From Arthrobacter sp. ISL-85 (GTDB lineage: Bacteria > Actinomycetota > Actinomycetes > Actinomycetales > Micrococcaceae), in assembly GCF_018613675.1 (NCBI RefSeq), contig NZ_JAGGPQ010000016.1, positions 1-64,000 of the forward strand: a stretch of DNA of 64,000 bases, read 5' to 3'. Positions 60,729-64,000 of the stretch are shown one piece after another. The position numbers and the translations under genes were made by a program. The notes below the pieces were generated by a model that worked only from the letters and a program-made list of their open reading frames with translations, did no database searches and had not been told where the DNA came from. Every line of letters starts with the position of its first letter. The first letter of the stretch is position 1.

Positions 60729-61934
60729 GTGGTTTTGAGGTCAAGCAGCGGAATTCTGTCAGCATCAACAGGCCCGGGAGGCGCCGAAACAGGGCTTCTT
60801 GCCGGGCGCAAGCATGCCCTGGACGGGCTCCGGATTGTTGCCGTCGCAGGCGTGTTTTTCTTCCACACGGCAACGGAGTCCATGCCGGGTGGCTCCATTG
60901 GCGTGGATGTGTTCTTCACGCTCAGCGGGTTTGTCATCACGCTGCTGATCATGAAGGAAAGGATCGCAACCGGGCGGCTCCATCTTGGCATCTTCTACGC
61001 CAAGCGCCTGGCCCGGCTCTGGCCGGCGCTGCTGGCGCTGTGTGCGGTGATCGTCGGCGCCGGTCTCCTGTTCCCTGCCTCGGGCTGGGGCGGGCAGGCC
61101 GGGTTTGTCCTTCCCGCTGCCGGCTACGTCATGAACCTGGCGCACTTTGGCATGTTCGGCGACTCCATTGCCGGCGAAACCCTGGGCCCCACCTGGACCC
61201 TGGCCGTCGAGGAACAGTTCTACCTGGTCTGGCCGCTGCTCCTGCTGGTGATGCTCCGGTTCTGGAAGGTCCGCACCGCAGCCTTCGCTACCGTGGCACT
61301 GGCCGCCGCCTTCGTGCTGAACCGTTTCCTGCTGGTCGATGCCGGCCAGCCACTGGACCGCATCTACAACGGGCCGGACACGCGGGCCGACGAACTGCTG
61401 ATCGGCTGTGCACTGGCACTGCTGTTCACCGCGGTGCGCCAGGGATCCCGGCTGCATCACGCCCTGGCGTCGGCTGCCCGCTGGGGCGCGCCCGTCGCCG
61501 GCGTCACCCTGGTGGCCGCGCTGTTCCTGCTGAAGGAGCCAGATACCCCCGGCGCCTGGTTCAATACGTTCTGGACGGTTGGTCCCGTGGCGCTCGCGCT
61601 GCTCTCCGCAGTACTGATCGGCTCGCTGGTCCTCCAGCCCGCCGGCTTTCTGTCACGCACGCTCAGCCACCCCTGGCTGGCCCGGCCCGGCCGCGACCTG
61701 TCGTACGCCATGTACCTCTGGCATCTGCCGGTCTACCTGCTGCTGATGCCCCTCATCCCGGCACTGCCGCTCCGTATCGCCCTCACCGCAGCCTTCACCG
61801 TGCTTTTGGCGTACGCGTCGTTCCGCTTTGTTGAGCGGCCGCTGCGGCGCTGGGCGAATAGAAGGCTCGATCCCGCCGTCGTGCCTTCCACCGCCGGGCG
61901 TTCCAAGGCGCCCGTGGCGGCGTCAGCGGGCTAA
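60729..61934 (+). CDS. Acyltransferase-3 (OafA/YrhL-like) membrane protein
   Basis: A 401-aa membrane protein with the family pattern: ALDGLRIVAVAGVFFFHTAT (R and H conserved), SIGVDVFFTLSGFVITLLI, RLARLWPALLALC, and GPTWTLAVEEQFYLVWPL (WxLxxEQQFY-type). The last helices run to FRFVERPLRRW, a typical end. It differs from the minus-strand acyltransferase at 58203 and is not a recent copy. Start GTG 60729 lacks an obvious ribosome site, so the true start may be internal. Confidence 0.87.
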   Translation: MVLRSSSGILSASTGPGGAETGLLAGRKHALDGLRIVAVAGVFFFHTATESMPGGSIGVDVFFTLSGFVITLLIMKERIATGRLHLGIFYAKRLARLWPALLALCAVIVGAGLLFPASGWGGQAGFVLPAAGYVMNLAHFGMFGDSIAGETLGPTWTLAVEEQFYLVWPLLLLVMLRFWKVRTAAFATVALAAAFVLNRFLLVDAGQPLDRIYNGPDTRADELLIGCALALLFTAVRQGSRLHHALASAARWGAPVAGVTLVAALFLLKEPDTPGAWFNTFWTVGPVALALLSAVLIGSLVLQPAGFLSRTLSHPWLARPGRDLSYAMYLWHLPVYLLLMPLIPALPLRIALTAAFTVLLAYASFRFVERPLRRWANRRLDPAVVPSTAGRSKAPVAASAG

Positions 61935-61970
61935 GTCGCTGGGCTGAACAGCGCGTACCCGCGCCGCGTG

Positions 61971-62894
61971 TCAGTGCGCGATGCTTTCCTGGTCGCGGTG
62001 GGCCGCGGGTTCGATCTGGAAGGTGGAGTGCTCCACGCTGACGTCGAAGTCCTGGGCCACGCAGCGCTGCAGGTCCGCAAGGATGGTGGCCGAATGGCCG
62101 TCGCGCATGCACCCGTCCTGCACGGTCACATGCGCGGACAGGACCGGCACGCCGGACGCCACCAGCGAGGCATGCAGGTCATGGACGTCAATGACGTGCG
62201 GCAGCGCCAGGATGTGCCGGCGCACCTCCGCCAGGTCCAGGCCGGGAGGAGTGCTTTCCATCAGCACGTTCACCGTGTCCCGCAGCAGCTTCAGGGTGCG
62301 GGGGATGATCAGCACGCCGATAAGCAGGGATACGACGGCGTCTGCCTGGGTCCAGCCCGTCAGTGCGATGACCAGTGCGGCCACGATGACGGCGATGGAG
62401 CCGAGGGCGTCGTTGAGTACCTCAAGGAAAGCGGCCTTCATGTTGAAGCTGTGGTGGCGGCCGGAGGCGAGCACCAACAGTCCCACGGCGTTGCCGGCCA
62501 GGCCGATGACGCCAAACCACAGCATCAGGGAGCCTCCGACTTCCGGCGGTTGGAACAGCCGGCGGATGCCCTCGAAAATGACGAACCCGCCTACGCCCAG
62601 CAGCAGCGCGGCCTGCCCCGCTGCGGCCAGGATTTCGGCGCGCTTGTAGCCCCACGTGCGCATGAAGGTTGGCGGCTTCAAAGCCAGCGATGCCGCGATC
62701 ACTGCAATCAGCAGGCCCGCGGAGTCCGTGAACATGTGCCCGGCGTCGGCCAGGAGGGCCAGGCTGCCGGTAAGGACAGTTCCCACGATCTCAGCCACCA
62801 TCACCGTGAACGTGATGGCGAAAACCAGCAGCAGTTTGCCGCGCTGGCTGTGGGGATCGGCGACGTCGTGGCTGTGGTTGTGTCCGCTGCCCAT
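61971..62894 (-). CDS. Cation diffusion facilitator (CDF) metal exporter
   Basis: A 307-aa CDF/ZnT-type protein. The His-rich N-terminus (GHNHSHDVADPH) precedes six membrane helices with ALLADAGHMFTDSAGLLIAV (HxxxD metal site) and AAFLEVLNDALGSIAV (second site). A C-terminal ferredoxin-like domain ends with VQDGCMRDGHSA and VEHSTFQIE, as in CzcD. It would export Zn2+, Cd2+ or Co2+ using H+. It follows the cmtR gene on the same strand and is probably controlled by it. Confidence 0.92.
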   Translation of the reverse strand: MGSGHNHSHDVADPHSQRGKLLLVFAITFTVMVAEIVGTVLTGSLALLADAGHMFTDSAGLLIAVIAASLALKPPTFMRTWGYKRAEILAAAGQAALLLGVGGFVIFEGIRRLFQPPEVGGSLMLWFGVIGLAGNAVGLLVLASGRHHSFNMKAAFLEVLNDALGSIAVIVAALVIALTGWTQADAVVSLLIGVLIIPRTLKLLRDTVNVLMESTPPGLDLAEVRRHILALPHVIDVHDLHASLVASGVPVLSAHVTVQDGCMRDGHSATILADLQRCVAQDFDVSVEHSTFQIEPAAHRDQESIAH

Positions 62895-62965
62895 GGGTCA
62901 GCCCTTCCTGGTGGTCCGCAGGCCCAGCGGCCGCCGGTCCACGCTGGGTGCGTGCAATGCGACGG

Positions 62966-63292
62966 TCATGCCACGCACTCCCCGTCTGGGGCGCAGCACG
63001 CGGGGTCCACTGCCAGGACAACGTTGATCAGGTCCTTGATGGCGTGCCCAATCCGGGCATCCGCCAGCTCATAGCGGCTCCGCCGTCCGTCCGGAACCGC
63101 AACCACCAGCCCGCAGCCCCGCAGGCAGGTCAGGTGGTTGGACATGCTTTGCCGGGACACCCCCAGGGTGTCTGCCAGATCCGAGGGATAGGACGGGCCC
63201 CCCGAAAGAGCCAGGAGCACGCGGGCCCGGGTGGGATCCGATACCGCATAGCCGAATCGGGCCAGGACGGGTCCGTGAGTGAGGGTCTGCAT
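62966..63292 (-). CDS. cmtR: CmtR-type ArsR/SmtB metal-sensing repressor
   Basis: A 108-aa winged-HTH repressor. VSDPTRARVLLALSGG, SDLADTLGVSRQSMSNHLT and CLRGCGLVVAVPDGRRSR give the fold, with C56 and C60 in the CLRGC motif that binds Cd/Pb in CmtR. The tail DPACCAPDGECVA adds C99, C100 and C106, matching the third CmtR ligand region. It derepresses when metal binds. It lies 71 bp upstream of the CDF exporter. ATG 63292 is 11 bp from an operator-like palindrome. Confidence 0.92.
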   Translation of the reverse strand: MQTLTHGPVLARFGYAVSDPTRARVLLALSGGPSYPSDLADTLGVSRQSMSNHLTCLRGCGLVVAVPDGRRSRYELADARIGHAIKDLINVVLAVDPACCAPDGECVA

Positions 63293-63302
63293 GCACCCAA
63301 AG

Positions 63303-63318
63303 TACAGCGCTGGCTGTA
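63303..63318. promoter_or_regulatory. Probable CmtR operator
   Basis: TACAGCGCTGGCTGTA: perfect TACAGC/GCTGTA arms around GCTG, immediately upstream of cmtR, suited to autorepression and control of the exporter. Confidence 0.7.
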
Positions 63319-63349
63319 TTCAGGCAAAGGTGGATTGCGCGGGGTTGGT

Positions 63350-64000
63350 TTAGTAGCCCGTGGGGTTGGCTGACTGGCAGGTCTGGTCGCTGCCGGTCTG
63401 CGCCACCACGCTTCCGGAGGAGTCAGCGGACGACGGCGGTGCGGCGGGTTTGGTGCCGGTGGCAAAATCCGTGCCGGCGTACAGCTGCACGCCCTGGATG
63501 TTCGCCACCTGCTGGACACTGCCGGCCGGAAGGCCGAAAAGCGCGGCCACATCCGCGGCGACGTCCTCGAACCCGGAGGAGTAGTACACCATGGTCCGGC
63601 CCTGCGCCTGGGCCTGCAGCTTGGTCACCTTGGTGAACCCGGCGTCCGAAAGCAGCCCGGCGATCGCATTGCTCCGGCCCGTCACGCCGGTGCCGTTGGC
63701 GACCGAGACAGGCTGCAGCGACTTGTCGTAGGCCGGCGCCGCCGGTGTTGCCGGCGTTTCCGTGGGTGCAGCAGGGGCAGGCTGGCTCAGGTCCGGGCTG
63801 TTGCGCAGGGCAGCGAAGAAGTTGGACGCTGCCGGTTCATCAAGGGCCAGGCGGTTGGGGTCCTGCGGCGAGGGAACTGTAGGCGTGGTGATGAAGTTGA
63901 TGTTGGCCGGATCGATGTTCTTCAGCCGGTTGGCGATGGTAAGCAGCGACGGGACCGAGGACAGCCCGGAATCCACCGTCAAGTTCTTGGTGATGGTGTC
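63350..64000 (-). CDS. LCP-family protein, C-terminal part with LytR_C domain (cut by window)
   Basis: The 3' 217 codons of a gene that continues past the window end. Visible: the last part of the LCP catalytic domain (LTVDSGLSSVPSLLTIANRL), a Pro/Ala/Thr linker, and a LytR_C domain (VSVANGTGVTGRSNAIAGLL; FTKVTKLQAQAQGRTMVYYS), ending with an acidic, Ser-rich tail with one Cys. LCP enzymes attach wall glycopolymers to peptidoglycan. The 5' end is not available. Confidence 0.82.
   Translation of the reverse strand, partial: DTITKNLTVDSGLSSVPSLLTIANRLKNIDPANINFITTPTVPSPQDPNRLALDEPAASNFFAALRNSPDLSQPAPAAPTETPATPAAPAYDKSLQPVSVANGTGVTGRSNAIAGLLSDAGFTKVTKLQAQAQGRTMVYYSSGFEDVAADVAALFGLPAGSVQQVANIQGVQLYAGTDFATGTKPAAPPSSADSSGSVVAQTGSDQTCQSANPTGY

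Overview
The window is 64 kb of a high-GC actinobacterial chromosome. Gene content points to the Micrococcaceae, most likely Arthrobacter or Pseudarthrobacter: a DUF4193 protein, a CmtR-type repressor, an ECF42 sigma factor with its YCII partner, an LCP protein with a LytR_C tail, a GAF-ANTAR regulator, and many GTG/TTG starts and ATGA start/stop overlaps. The genus is inferred from gene families, not from a marker gene. I found no rRNA, tRNA, CRISPR array or transposase.

Layout. 0-2.4 kb is a decayed accessory patch: an excisionase-like HTH gene with a small membrane protein, a decayed copy of a 68-aa gene, a 405-bp fragment of the glutamate decarboxylase gene, and the intact 68-aa gene. 2.4-16.2 kb is mixed housekeeping and stress genes: a DUF347 membrane protein, a small-protein/lipid-kinase/hydrolase operon, gadB, an Hpt-like protein without its histidine, a class II amidotransferase, a secreted two-repeat protein, a channel-like protein, DUF2127, a CaCA exchanger, a hemerythrin protein, a DMT transporter and a VOC protein. 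16.4-19.7 kb holds a leaderless Ala/Asn-repeat protein and a membrane M50-type protease with a PqqD-like N-terminus and a Cys-motif tail.

19.7-29.9 kb is a sugar-acid catabolic regulon: FAH-family protein, ketoglutarate-semialdehyde-type dehydrogenase, IclR regulator, FMN hydroxyacid oxidase, MFS transporter, DHDPS-family dehydratase, 2-hydroxyacid dehydrogenase and a UxaA/GarD dehydratase. The best reading is conversion of an aldarate or aldonate to 2-oxoglutarate. Three promoter regions share a 16-bp GTTCGAAAT-type palindrome, the likely IclR operator. 30-33 kb has a DUF4193 protein, a CopC/YcnI copper cluster and a START-like protein. 33.9-38.1 kb is a four-gene surface-protein cluster with SipW-type signal peptides; three members share a paralogous two-cysteine domain ending in C-(K/Q)-G-A-T.

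38.6-43.0 kb is an Lrp regulator divergent from a branched-chain 2-oxoacid dehydrogenase operon (E1alpha, E1beta, E2). 43.0-44.8 kb is gene-poor with a frameshifted HTH gene. 44.8-50.2 kb is an exopolysaccharide-type operon: small membrane protein, processive GT2, LamG-like protein, WecB epimerase and DUF2334 deacetylase-like protein. 50.7-54.9 kb has a GntR/DUF1648 pair with a clear operator, a PrsW protease and a GH16 lipoprotein. 55-64 kb has ECF42 sigma/YCII, an FAD monooxygenase, two acyltransferase-3 proteins, GAF-ANTAR, cmtR with a CDF metal exporter, and the 3' end of an LCP gene cut by the window edge.

Most likely under-described: the repeat peptide plus PqqD-M50 pair, and the surface cluster with the C-x-GAT paralogous domain. 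All functions come from reading motifs; no database search was run.
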